Below the pieces are notes generated by a model that saw nothing but the letters and a program-made list of their open reading frames with translations, was not told the DNA's origin and ran no database searches. 64,000 bases of DNA from Candidatus Didemnitutus sp. (GTDB lineage: Bacteria > Verrucomicrobiota > Verrucomicrobiia > Opitutales > Opitutaceae): assembly GCA_019634575.1 (NCBI GenBank), contig JAHCAY010000003.1, positions 248,001 to 312,000 of the forward strand, written 5' to 3'. Of the stretch, positions 1 to 9,200 are shown one piece after another. The position numbers and the translations under genes are program-made. Within the stretch, counting starts at the first letter, position 1. Every line of letters begins with the position of its first letter.

Positions 1-2
1 GC

Positions 3-305
3 ACACAAATTCACTTTCGCGCCGCCGATGAGAAGGGAGCGAAGATCCTCTCGTCGAAGCTGGGCGGAAGGGAGCGACGGAGGACCAGTGGCGGATTTTC
101 CGGCGGTCGGGAGAATCGCAACTGGCAAGTCGTGGAACGACCGCACTACTTGAGCGAACAGCTGCTCGCGCTCAACACAGGTTGGGCCGTCGTCCAACAT
201 CCGCGAAGAACGACCCGTCCTCTGTGTATCAGGCTGCCTCACACCCCTCATACCGCACCACAGGCCGCCGAACCTCCTCATGGAAAAGGTGCCTCGCGAA
301 GGTAG
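3..305 (+). CDS. 3' end of a probable type IV coupling protein (VirD4/TraD-like), partial
   Basis: An open frame enters from the left edge and stops at 303-305, giving about 100 C-terminal residues. The readable part has a glycine/arginine-rich stretch, then WQVVERPHYLSEQLLAL and TGWAVVQHP, then a proline/histidine-rich tail. An acidic or hydrophobic 'ERP..L..EQLLAL..G.AVV' block followed by 'RP' and a short strand resembles the C-terminal TraG/TraD region of type IV coupling proteins, which pump DNA to the conjugation channel. This fits the T4SS genes at 29.7-37.5 kb. No Walker motif is in view, so the assignment is tentative. The downstream neighbour is convergent. Confidence 0.42.
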   Translation, partial: TQIHFRAADEKGAKILSSKLGGRERRRTSGGFSGGRENRNWQVVERPHYLSEQLLALNTGWAVVQHPRRTTRPLCIRLPHTPHTAPQAAEPPHGKGASRR

Positions 306-375
306 GCCGAAGGGTTCAAACCATCACCCGTTCCGAATTCCGAATCAAACTTCAGGCATCGCGCGTATGCCTGCA

Positions 376-2658
376 TTAGTCGGCGACGTCGTCGAATACC
401 GACCGACCAGTGTCCTGCCCGGCATGCGAGCTGTCGTCGCGCTGGTAATCGTCGCCATCCCAGACGTCATCGCGCTCCGTATCCAACTCCTCGATCACCT
501 GCTTGATCTCGGCTTCGGCCTCCCGGAGTTGCCGAACCGCATCCGGGTGGTCGGAGAATTCATCCCGGAACGCTCGCAAGGCGGAGCGAAGCTCATCAAA
601 GTGCTCCTCCGGCGTGTCCTGCTCCGGGTCGTAGTCGCCACGCCACTGGGTGATCGTGTCCGTCAGCGACGGAAATAGCTCGTCCGCGAGACGCGTGCGA
701 AGTGTGGCCGACTCCTCCGCCGTGAAAAGACTCTGCACATCCTCACGGAGGCAGCCCGAATCGGGCGTCTCCAATCCGAGGCCGATTATCTCCACCACCA
801 CCGCGGCCCGCTTCGGGTCCGGCAGCAATCCGAATTCATGGAGTCGCACCAGCACCCGGACGTCCGAGACGCAATAAAGGTAGGAGCCGGCATGGAGACC
901 ATCGATGAACAACGGGTGGCGTCGGCAGTAGAGCGCGAGGAACGCCCGGTCGCAACGGTACGACAAGAAGGCATGAAGATCGCGCCGGTCGCGGTGGCCG
1001 GCCGACCAGGCATCCAGCCGGTCGATCAACGCATCGTATCGGTTGGGCGGCACCATCACTTTGACGCCGCGGATCGCCAGGTCCCCGCAGGAGACCTCAT
1101 GCATCAGGTTTTCCAAGGGCGTGCCAGCCAAGTAGACGTCCAATAGTTCGGGGTCGGTTGCCACCAAGGCGGCGAACGCGTCACGGATGCTGGGGTGCTT
1201 GAACTTCCAGACATGCCCCGGGCCCTGGAGCACACGCAGGACAAAGCTCTCATGGAGGGAACCCAACGCTGCGCGCACGCCCGCGGGCGTCCCGCCGATC
1301 AAAGCCACTGCTTGCTCTTCCTCGCCGGAGAACTGCAAGGGGCTGGGAATAACCCCGCCCTTCATGAACACAAGACCGAGTGCCGCCTTGCTCTCCGCAT
1401 CCATGTTGCGGATGATCTCGCAGGTGAATTCGAGCGGGGTCTCGACGAACGCGGCGAGCGACTCCTTTGCGGGAAACAAGCCTTGGGTGAAGCTCGGGTT
1501 GCCGAGACGCCGGGCGATTTCCGGGGTGAAGCGTGGATGGGCTGCCAGTTCGGCGAGGAACGGTTGGATTCGTCTTTTGAATTCCGGGGGCTGCTTTCCG
1601 AGCCGGACATGATTGTAGAGGATTTGCTCGCGCTCGGCCTTCGAGAGTTTCTCGACCTGGATCACCACCTGTGACTCGTACATGAGCGGCAGCGCCGATT
1701 GCTTCAAGATGCCTCGCGCCGAGCGGTAGATGTAGTCTCGCGACGTGAACAGCACCTTGGCGCCGCGGTTGATCGCGGCTTGGATGTGCGGGAACACGCT
1801 GTTCCAACCGACCGTGGCCTGCCAATCGAGCTGGGTCGCGCCGAAGGCATCGTCCACCCAGAAAAACTGCTTCGGTTCGTTAGGATTGGAGTGGCGCACG
1901 AACTCTTCCGGATTGCGCACCTTGATCGTGGAGCAGCCCCATTCGTCGATTGCGCCTACGGAGAGCGCCGCCGCGATGCTGGATTTGCCACAGGCCGCTT
2001 CGCCCAGGAGCAGCACGAACCCGTGATCGATCAAGGCCCGGGCGCTTTTCTGGTACGCATCGGTGATGACGAACTTGCGGAGGTCGTCGCCCAGCGAGCT
2101 GAGAATCTCCCGCGCCTGTGCGTACGCCCTCTCGTCCATGATCTGGCTCAAGTCGCCCAATCCATAAACCCGGGGAACGAGCATCCGCAGCCTTGGAGAC
2201 TCTCGGATCAACCGCGAAATCGATTCCCGTCCGTAGGCGGCAAAGCGCTTTATTCCCGTGGCTTCGAAGGCGGTCTTGATTCGCTCCTCGTTCACGCCGG
2301 TGAGGCTGGAATTCGTGAACAGGAGGTAGTTGCCCGCCAGGCCGCGCTTGGCCAGGCGTTCCGCCTTTTCCAGCTCATCCGAAAGATCAGACAGCGTGAG
2401 TACCTTGTCCGCTTTGCTCGTGAACTTGCACTGCACGGTGAACGCGCCCGCCGAGTTGCCGTCGGCGTGTTTCCAGTCTCCGTGGAAAGCGCCATCGCGC
2501 CCGCCATCGTGGGAGGTGAAGTAACTCTGGACCGTCTGCCCCCACACGTCAGCCACGACGGTGACACAAAGGTCCTGAAACGCCTTCCAGCCGAGAGTGT
2601 GAAGCTCGTAGGTGACTTCCGATGCCTGAACTCGGGCGGGGATAGGTCGTTGGGTCAT
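376..2658 (-). CDS. Mrr-like restriction endonuclease fused to a STAND-type NTPase (nSTAND3-like)
   Basis: 760 aa. Residues 15-115 look like a PD-(D/E)xK nuclease of the Mrr group: a helix (WKAFQDLC), then DGGRDG with Asp55, then VQCK with Gln76 and Lys78, the usual D...QxK active site. A P-loop follows at 219-227 (GEAACGKSS) with Walker B FFWVDD at 265-270, then a long helical C-terminal region of about 400 aa that probably senses a trigger. This layout, nuclease effector plus STAND ATPase plus sensor, is that of Avs-like/nSTAND3 conflict proteins that cut DNA after recognising a phage or other invader. It is monocistronic and stands next to a coupling-protein end, consistent with mobile-element cargo. 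Effector and NTPase are clear; the trigger is unknown. Confidence 0.8.
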   Translation of the reverse strand: MTQRPIPARVQASEVTYELHTLGWKAFQDLCVTVVADVWGQTVQSYFTSHDGGRDGAFHGDWKHADGNSAGAFTVQCKFTSKADKVLTLSDLSDELEKAERLAKRGLAGNYLLFTNSSLTGVNEERIKTAFEATGIKRFAAYGRESISRLIRESPRLRMLVPRVYGLGDLSQIMDERAYAQAREILSSLGDDLRKFVITDAYQKSARALIDHGFVLLLGEAACGKSSIAAALSVGAIDEWGCSTIKVRNPEEFVRHSNPNEPKQFFWVDDAFGATQLDWQATVGWNSVFPHIQAAINRGAKVLFTSRDYIYRSARGILKQSALPLMYESQVVIQVEKLSKAEREQILYNHVRLGKQPPEFKRRIQPFLAELAAHPRFTPEIARRLGNPSFTQGLFPAKESLAAFVETPLEFTCEIIRNMDAESKAALGLVFMKGGVIPSPLQFSGEEEQAVALIGGTPAGVRAALGSLHESFVLRVLQGPGHVWKFKHPSIRDAFAALVATDPELLDVYLAGTPLENLMHEVSCGDLAIRGVKVMVPPNRYDALIDRLDAWSAGHRDRRDLHAFLSYRCDRAFLALYCRRHPLFIDGLHAGSYLYCVSDVRVLVRLHEFGLLPDPKRAAVVVEIIGLGLETPDSGCLREDVQSLFTAEESATLRTRLADELFPSLTDTITQWRGDYDPEQDTPEEHFDELRSALRAFRDEFSDHPDAVRQLREAEAEIKQVIEELDTERDDVWDGDDYQRDDSSHAGQDTGRSVFDDVAD

Positions 2659-2685
2659 CGCGGCAACGAGGGGGCGACGGGAATG

Positions 2686-3624
2686 CTAGTGAGCCACCGT
2701 CGCCAGCAACTTCGCGATACGATGCCCCGCCAACGCAAGCTGAGAATACGTCACGCGACCGACGTCGGCACTGTAGAGATTCGGCACGACCGGAACTTCG
2801 TCGGGATCCTCCTCCGCTTCGTGCTCGGTGGCACCTTGCAAGGTGCCGTTCAGGTAGGCGTACTTCGCGGCATACGGGAAGCCCTCTTTCTTCGCGATGG
2901 CTTCGAAGGCATCGGGTTTCGTGCCCGTGAACTGAGGTAGCGAGGGGACGTTGATGTCGTTCTTCAACTTGATCGCGTTCTCGTGGACGCCGGCGAAGTC
3001 CGTGTATTTGCGGGGAGATGCGTTGTCCCAGAGGGCGTGCAGATAGGTGGGACTATTGTCGGGCTTGGTCTTCACGAAGAAGAGATTTCCGCCGCGGTCA
3101 CCTTGGGGATAGTCGTCGTTCACGAGCGCGACCACGTGGAGCGGTTGGTGCAGGTCGCCGGTCTGGTGAATGAGCCAGCAGATGGCGATGGCGCGGTCCT
3201 CGAGCGAGGTGGCTTGCTTCGCCGCTTTCAGTTGGATGGGCAGTTGCTTCAGCAGATCGCCGCCGATGCTCGCGCCGGGCACGGCCGCACCGGCGCTGTA
3301 GGCCAGATTCACGTAGTGCCACGTGGCATGATGGTACTTCTTCTTCCACTTGGCGGAGCGAACTTCGTCGGGCCAGGCGGCGGCGAGCATGAAGAGTTTC
3401 TCGCCTCGGGAGATGTTCGGTGAGGAGGGCGCGGCGAGCAAAGGGGCCCAGGGGCCAGAGACGAATGGATGGTGTTCGAGGATCGCGGCGATCGCGTCGC
3501 GATCCGCCGGTGACATCAGTTGGTAGGCGAGCGAACCCGTGGCCATGTGGCCGTGCTTGGCGAAGGCAAACAGGTCGAGGTGCAATGCGAGGAGCAGCAC
3601 CGGGAGGAGTAGGCGTTTTTTCAT
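2686..3624 (-). CDS. S1/P1 nuclease, secreted
   Basis: 312 aa with a Sec signal peptide (MKKRLLLPVLLLALHL). Zinc-trinuclear S1/P1 motifs are present: GHM near the mature N-terminus, HQTGDLHQPLHV at about 160-171, GDRGGNLFF, and a LHALWD block. The family cleaves single-stranded DNA and RNA and removes 3'-phosphates, here probably in the periplasm or outside the cell. The length is typical. The family's mature N-terminal Trp-Gly is not seen: the equivalent position reads Phe-Ala-Lys-His before Gly-His. In P1 the zinc there is bound by backbone atoms, so activity may remain. It follows no obvious operon partner; the histidine kinase upstream starts a separate unit 35 bases away. Confidence 0.88.
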   Translation of the reverse strand: MKKRLLLPVLLLALHLDLFAFAKHGHMATGSLAYQLMSPADRDAIAAILEHHPFVSGPWAPLLAAPSSPNISRGEKLFMLAAAWPDEVRSAKWKKKYHHATWHYVNLAYSAGAAVPGASIGGDLLKQLPIQLKAAKQATSLEDRAIAICWLIHQTGDLHQPLHVVALVNDDYPQGDRGGNLFFVKTKPDNSPTYLHALWDNASPRKYTDFAGVHENAIKLKNDINVPSLPQFTGTKPDAFEAIAKKEGFPYAAKYAYLNGTLQGATEHEAEEDPDEVPVVPNLYSADVGRVTYSQLALAGHRIAKLLATVAH

Positions 3625-3659
3625 GGGGTGTGGTCGTGGATCTGGAGCGAACGAGAAGG

Positions 3660-4886
3660 TCAGAGCGGAGAGGCGCCGAGCGTGAAATAGAACACCGCGC
3701 CGACGTCCTTCTGGGCTTCGGCCCAGACGCGGCCGCCGTGTTTCTCGATGATGCGGGCGACAATGGTGAGGCCGACGCCGGTGCCGGAAAATTCCGCGGA
3801 ATCGTGCAGGCGCCGGAAGGGAGTGAAGAGCTTGGGCGTGTCCTCAGGACGGAAACCCGCGCCGTTGTCGCTGACAAAGTAGGCGATCTGCCGGTCTTCC
3901 AAGCGGTGGCTGGCGAACACCACCTCGGCGACGTCGCGGTGCTGGGTGTACTTCCAGGCGTTGGAGAGAAGGTTTTCGAGGGCGATGCGGAGGAGCGCGG
4001 GGTCGCAGGCGGCGGGGGGAACGTCCAGGGCGGTGAAACGAATCTGGCGGGAGGGGTCGGCGCTGAACAAGGCGGACGCGATGTCGCGAGCGAGTGCCGC
4101 GAGATCGACCCGTTCGAGCTTCAGCTCGGCTTGGCGAATGCGAGAGAGGCGGAGGAGATCATCTATCAGGGCGGACATGCGCCGGACTTGGGTCGGGATC
4201 ATCGCCATCAGGCGGGCACTCTCCGGATCGAGGTTGGCGTTCTTGAGGCGGAGCAGGTCGGCGGCACCGCTGATGACGCCGAGCGGAGCGCGTAGGTCGT
4301 GGGAAACGGAGGAGGCGAAGGATTCTAATTCGTGATTGGCCTCTTCGAGTTCCTTGGTGCGGAGGCGGACGCAGGATTCGAGGTCGGTGTAGGAGCGGAC
4401 GTTCTCAAGGGCGACGGCGGTGGTGTTCGCGAGGGCGACAAGCACTTCTACTTCGATCGCCTGAGCGTCATGGTGAGAGGACCAATAGGTGCCGATGGCG
4501 CCGACGGGAGACTCCGTGCGGATGGGCACCATCACCAAGCTCCTCACGAAGGTGGCGCGATAGGCGTCCACCGGAACGCGGGGATCATCGAAGATGTCGC
4601 GGACCACGGCGGGCTGGCGGTTGAGCATCACCCAACCGGAAACGCAGGCGCTCATCGGAAAGCGCTGGCCCTTCCAGAGCGGTGCGATGGCGTCCTCGTC
4701 GATGTAGTGACACTGGTCGCCGTCGCGGAGAACGAAGGTGGCGCCATCGGCGCCGGTCAGCTCGCGGGCGGCGTGACGGACGATCTCGCGGATATCCTCG
4801 ATCGTGCGGGCCTGCGACAATGCCTGGACGGCCGAAACGAGGCGCGACAGGGCACGGGCGTGGGATAGTTGGCCAGAATCAGGCAT
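3660..4886 (-). CDS. GAF-domain sensor histidine kinase, cytoplasmic
   Basis: 408 aa with no membrane segment. A GAF sensor domain occupies about residues 20-165, a short coiled coil leads into a HisKA domain with the phosphoacceptor motif SVSHDLRAPLG (about 195-205), and the HATPase domain shows the N box ENLLSNAWKYT, G1 DNGAGF and G2 GTGVGLTIV. It should autophosphorylate in response to a cytosolic ligand or redox cue bound by GAF. No response regulator with a receiver domain is adjacent. The small LuxR-type DNA-binding protein just upstream could be functionally linked but has no receiver. The start at 4886 is the first Met of the frame; no clear Shine-Dalgarno is visible. Confidence 0.9.
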   Translation of the reverse strand: MPDSGQLSHARALSRLVSAVQALSQARTIEDIREIVRHAARELTGADGATFVLRDGDQCHYIDEDAIAPLWKGQRFPMSACVSGWVMLNRQPAVVRDIFDDPRVPVDAYRATFVRSLVMVPIRTESPVGAIGTYWSSHHDAQAIEVEVLVALANTTAVALENVRSYTDLESCVRLRTKELEEANHELESFASSVSHDLRAPLGVISGAADLLRLKNANLDPESARLMAMIPTQVRRMSALIDDLLRLSRIRQAELKLERVDLAALARDIASALFSADPSRQIRFTALDVPPAACDPALLRIALENLLSNAWKYTQHRDVAEVVFASHRLEDRQIAYFVSDNGAGFRPEDTPKLFTPFRRLHDSAEFSGTGVGLTIVARIIEKHGGRVWAEAQKDVGAVFYFTLGASPL

Positions 4887-5039
4887 GCGCGTGGAACGAG
4901 GTTGGGAAGCCTCGCCTTCACCTCTGGCCCAAGGTGAGTAAAGTTTAGGAGGGAGGAGCGACGGGTAAAGCGGATAACGGAGAGGACCCTGACCGGCGCA
5001 ACGTAGCGTGGAATGCGCCGGCGGGTGCTCCCCGCAAAG

Positions 5040-5288
5040 TCAGGGCAGCGGACGGCGCCCGGCCGCGCAGGCGATGAAGCGGCCGCGACCGCGGAGGCCG
5101 GTGCGGCGGTAGATCGAGGCGACGTGGTTCTTGATCGTGGCTTCCGCCAAATCGAGCGCGTGGGCAATTTCCTTGTTGGTGAGGCCTTCGGCGAGCAGGA
5201 GGGCGACACGCTTCTCGCCGAGGGTCAGGCGCTCGAAGGGCGAGCCGGGGGGATGTTCTGTTTGAACCGGTGGGGGGACGATCAGCAT
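5040..5288 (-). CDS. small LuxR-type helix-turn-helix protein
   Basis: 82 aa, essentially a stand-alone GerE/LuxR DNA-binding domain. The recognisable core runs from LTLGEKRVALLLAEGLTNKEIA through the recognition helix EATIKNHVASIYRRTGL (residues 21-66). There is no receiver or ligand-binding domain, and the C-terminus is short and basic. It lies upstream of and in the same direction as the GAF histidine kinase, with a 153-base gap. It may be a transcriptional regulator acting alone, or a remnant of a longer response regulator. The first 17 residues are proline-rich and do not look like a receiver fragment. Confidence 0.72.
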   Translation of the reverse strand: MLIVPPPVQTEHPPGSPFERLTLGEKRVALLLAEGLTNKEIAHALDLAEATIKNHVASIYRRTGLRGRGRFIACAAGRRPLP

Positions 5289-5411
5289 GTAGGGGTGAGT
5301 CTAAGGGTTCAGACGATTATAGTCCGATTTTCCTACCCAGGTATGACACGGCGCTTCAGGAGCGGTCGTTGCGGTGGGGTGAATGGGTGAAGCTGAAGTT
5401 GAGAAAATGGA

Positions 5412-6185
5412 GTGCTTCCAAGTGTATTGTCGGGCGATCGCATTCCTGGCGCCAGTCGAAGCGGGGATACAGATTGGTCTTGCGGGTCTGGAGGACCGCT
5501 TCGAGCGCCACTGCCGTTTCGAGCGCGCAAAGTACCCTTGGTGTGCGGCGCGCTGATCGCGTTGGCGTTGCACGTGTTCGTTCTCGAGGGCGAACGTTGG
5601 CGGCCGCACCCGAATCGCAGCGCGGTGGTCGCGACGGTCGAGGCACCCGCCCTCCAGTTCGAAATGCCACCGCCGGAGCCGGAACCGGCCGAAACCGTCG
5701 AGGCACTCGGCGACGTGAACGAGCAGCCCGGCATGGCGCCGCCGCAATTGGCGGACGTACCAAGCGTGCGGATCGATGCCTTCGCCCAACCACTGGCTCC
5801 GCCGCCTCCCCGGGCATGGCCGTTGGCAAAGGACTCGCGACGATCCCGCTGGCGCGCACCGGGTAGGTGGCTTGGGCCATGGGATGGCGAATCTCTTCGA
5901 CGTGCACAGTCTGGACCAGCAGCCGGTGGTGCGCTCGGCGATGCCGCCGGAATACCCGTATGAAATGCGGCGGCAAGGGAAGGTCGGCGCGGTCGATGTC
6001 GACTACATCATCGACTCCGAGGGGAACGTCGTGGCAGCACAAGTGATACGGTCCACGGATGAAGCCTTTGAAATGGCGGCCGTGAACGCGGTGCGGAGAT
6101 GGAAATTCCGGCCAAGGAAGAAGGGGGGCGCGTCGTGAACACGCGCGTGCAACAGACGATCAAGTTCAGTCTCGAAAAAGAATGA
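5412..6185 (+). pseudogene. TonB-like energy-transducing protein broken by three single-base homopolymer deletions
   Basis: Reading through three frames reconstructs one TonB protein. It has a hydrophobic N-terminal segment (VCGALIALALHVFVL), a Pro/Glu-rich linker (PPPEPEPAE), the conserved GLGHGMANLFD region, and a TonB C-terminal domain with YPYEMRRQGKVGAV and AVNAVRRWKFRP, ending near VNTRVQQTIKF at 6185. The frame moves 3 to 2 in the C run at 5808-5811, 2 to 1 in the G run at 5861-5863, and 1 to 3 in the G run at 6123-6128. Adding one base to each run restores the frame. TonB couples the proton motive force to outer-membrane receptors such as the one at 19-22 kb. The start is uncertain: GTG 5412, or TTG/GTG near 5538. 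It is either a decayed gene or an intact gene with homopolymer sequencing errors. Confidence 0.75.
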
Positions 6186-6200
6186 ACCCCATCAAGCACC

Positions 6201-9200
6201 ATGGCGCGTCTCATTCGCGAGAGCGCCGCGGCCGATGCGTGGCAGCGCGGCGCTGACTGTCGGGAGCACTACGGCCAGCTTGGGCTTGTGTGCAGAAGCA
6301 ATGTTCATCAGCCTCCCTCTGTCGCGTTGGGCCAGATGCGGCGCCCCTTCATCTCCGAGGAGATCATCGTTCACCCCTCCGAGGTGCACCAGAAACCGAG
6401 CGATGAAACCTCGTGCTTCGCGCCCATGCCCCAGCCCCGAAAGCCCGTTCGCAACGATCCCAATCTGAGGAGCGCGCGCCCGCCTTCCTCCACGCGCGCC
6501 GAGGAAAGACGCGTGGCCTTCGGAAACGCCGTGCGAGTGGGAACCATCGAGGTGATCCTGGCCGAACGCTACCATCAGACGCTTTCCGCGAAGCGCGTGG
6601 TGTTCGATTTCAGCCGAACCCGGTACATCGAGCTCTTTGCCCAGAGCCTGTTGTTCATCTGGGTCAGCAAGATCACCTCGAGACCCGAGGTCGTCTTCGA
6701 GCTGGTGCCGCCGCAGGACTGCACGGGCCAGAGAACGAGCCCCGCGTCCGTCCTTGAATTCTTCCGGAACTGGGCGATCTGGGAGGGATACCAGAAGGTG
6801 GGCCTGCGGCGCTCGTCGCCGCTCGGGAGCGCCGCGGACCCGAAGGCGGATGCTGAGGGAGACGCCGCGTTCGCTCCGCTGCGTCAGTACTACGAATTCA
6901 GCTTCTACCCGGCGGAGATCAATTGGGACGCGTGGGTGCGGGATCTCCAGTCGCGCGAGGCGCTGCGGAAGATCTTCCCCGACGACATCCTGAAGCTGTC
7001 GGTCGTCGGCGAAGGAGGCCTGCGCTCGATCATCCTCGGGGAAATCGGAAAAAATGCGTTCGAGCACGGCCAGGGGCAAGCCACGCACGTGGCGATCGGG
7101 GGCTTCGCAGGATTCGTCTCCGACTCGCATGGCAGCGTGGACCAGAAACTGCTCTGGCGCATCGAGGCCGCGCCCCCGCACGCGAGATCGTTCCTCACCA
7201 GCCTTGGAAACACACCCTATCTCGAGATCATCATCTCCGACGCCGGACCCGGCATACCCTCCACGTTGCGGAAACCGTACCGGGACGACCCGATCCTGGT
7301 GCGCAAGTCGGATTCCCCCAGCGACGCCGAATTGATCGAGTACGCGTTCCTGCTGCATTCGTCCTCCAAGCCGCACTCCCTGTACCGCGGTAACGCCCGA
7401 GACGCCGAGGTCCCGCTGGCGCCCCGCGGCTTGTTCTTCGTCAAGAACATCGCCCGAAGGAACCGCGCGTTGCTGGTTTGTCGCAGCGGGAGCGCCTATT
7501 GCTCGTGGGATTTCCTGAGCGGCCGCGGGTCGGATCAGGACGGGGTGTTTCGCAGTGTCGCCAAGGACGCCGGGGCAGCCCTGCCCGGAGCCCAGCTGCA
7601 GCTTATCATCCCGAAACTCGACGAATCGCAGTCGACCAAGGTCAGTTTCTCAGGCGCGACCTTCCCCGCGGGCCTGCCACGCGCACCGGTGGTCGTCCCC
7701 GTCGTCGGGCTGCTGCAGGAAGCGCGCAGCGACCATCCCAAGGACGTCGCCCAAGCGCTGCTCACGGGTCTCCATCGCCATATCCAGAACCACAGCCGCG
7801 CGGATTTCATTGTCCTCGACTTCATCAACTCCAGCTGGCCGAAGGACACGAAGGAGAAGCTGTACCCGCTCATCGCAGAGATCTGCAGCCTCGGGTTGGA
7901 CGGGTGGATGTTCGGCCTTCTGCACACCGCTCATCTCGCTTCGGCGATCGACGAGTTGACGGTGGCGCGGAACAGCGGCGAGCCGCTGGTCGACCTGAAG
8001 CACCGGCTCCGGCCTTTCCTGAGGCTTTCGCTCGAAAGCGGGCGCCTCCGCTACACCTTGTCGGGGCTCACCCCGATCGACGCCAACACCGCCGCGCTAT
8101 TGGTGGAGGGATCGGTCGCGCCGATCCCGGAGCATCTGGACGCGTTCGTGTCCACCCGTCACGACGGCACCCGTCAGCTGCGGTTTCACCCCGCCGAGAT
8201 CGAGTCAGCGCTGCTGGACTACCGCCGCGGGCTGCTCCAGCAGACGGTGGACGACGCGCGGTACGGGATATTTCATCCCGGTAGGTTCGTCCTGCCCACC
8301 GGACCTTACGTCGAGAACTTCTACGAGATCGCGACGATGCTGGAGAGCACCGATGGGCGCACGTTGTTGCGGGAAGCGCTGCTCGCGCTGCTCGCGGGAG
8401 AGGACTTCCGGCAAAGCCTGGTGATATGTCTCTCCCCGATCGGCCGCGAGATCGGCCATCTCCTCGAGGAGGGCGAATCGTTCTCCTCCCAGAAACCCAC
8501 CCTTCTGAATCTGGAGCGCCTGAGCGACACGCTCACCACGGAGTTGCCGGATTGCACCGGTCGGACCCTCCTGGTCACGGATGTGGTGATCAGCGGCACG
8601 TCACTGAACCAGACCATCGCCTTCCTCAGGAACAAATTCTCGGATGAGCGATTCTCGCGATTGTCCGTCCTGACTGTCGTCGACCGCCGTGCCCCCGAGG
8701 CGGCGGACGGTCTCCTGCGGTGGAACGACGGGACGGTTCCCTTGAAAAGCGTGTTCCGACGGCCGACGGTTCGTCACGATCGCAAGCCCACCGACTGGCC
8801 CTTCCGTACCATCCGACGGGTGAATGCAGACACCTGGAGAGTCCTGCGCGAACAAGGCCGCGCCTCCGAGATCTGGAACACCGAAGACTTCATCGAGAAG
8901 GCGAGCATCCTGAGCGGGGCCGTTCGCGTGGGGCACTACGTCTCCCCGCGCGGGCCGCACTACAAATACCTTTTCCTGACGGACAAGCTCGTGAAGGACC
9001 GCGGGGGCGAGATCGTCGACATGATGCAATCGCAGATCGAGCCGCTGCTCGCCAAGGCGAAGCTCCCCCCGGTCACTCACATCCTTTTCCCCGAAAGGAG
9101 CGCCGGCATGGCGGAGGTCGCCCGGCGGTACTCGGAACTCTATGGAGGCGCACGCATCATCGCCCTGACGTCGCCAGTGGGGGAACTGCCCCGCATGGCC

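Noticed and set aside
1699..2940. 413-codon plus-strand frame across the STAND and S1/P1 genes
   Set aside because: Crosses two well-supported minus-strand genes and has no protein-like pattern.
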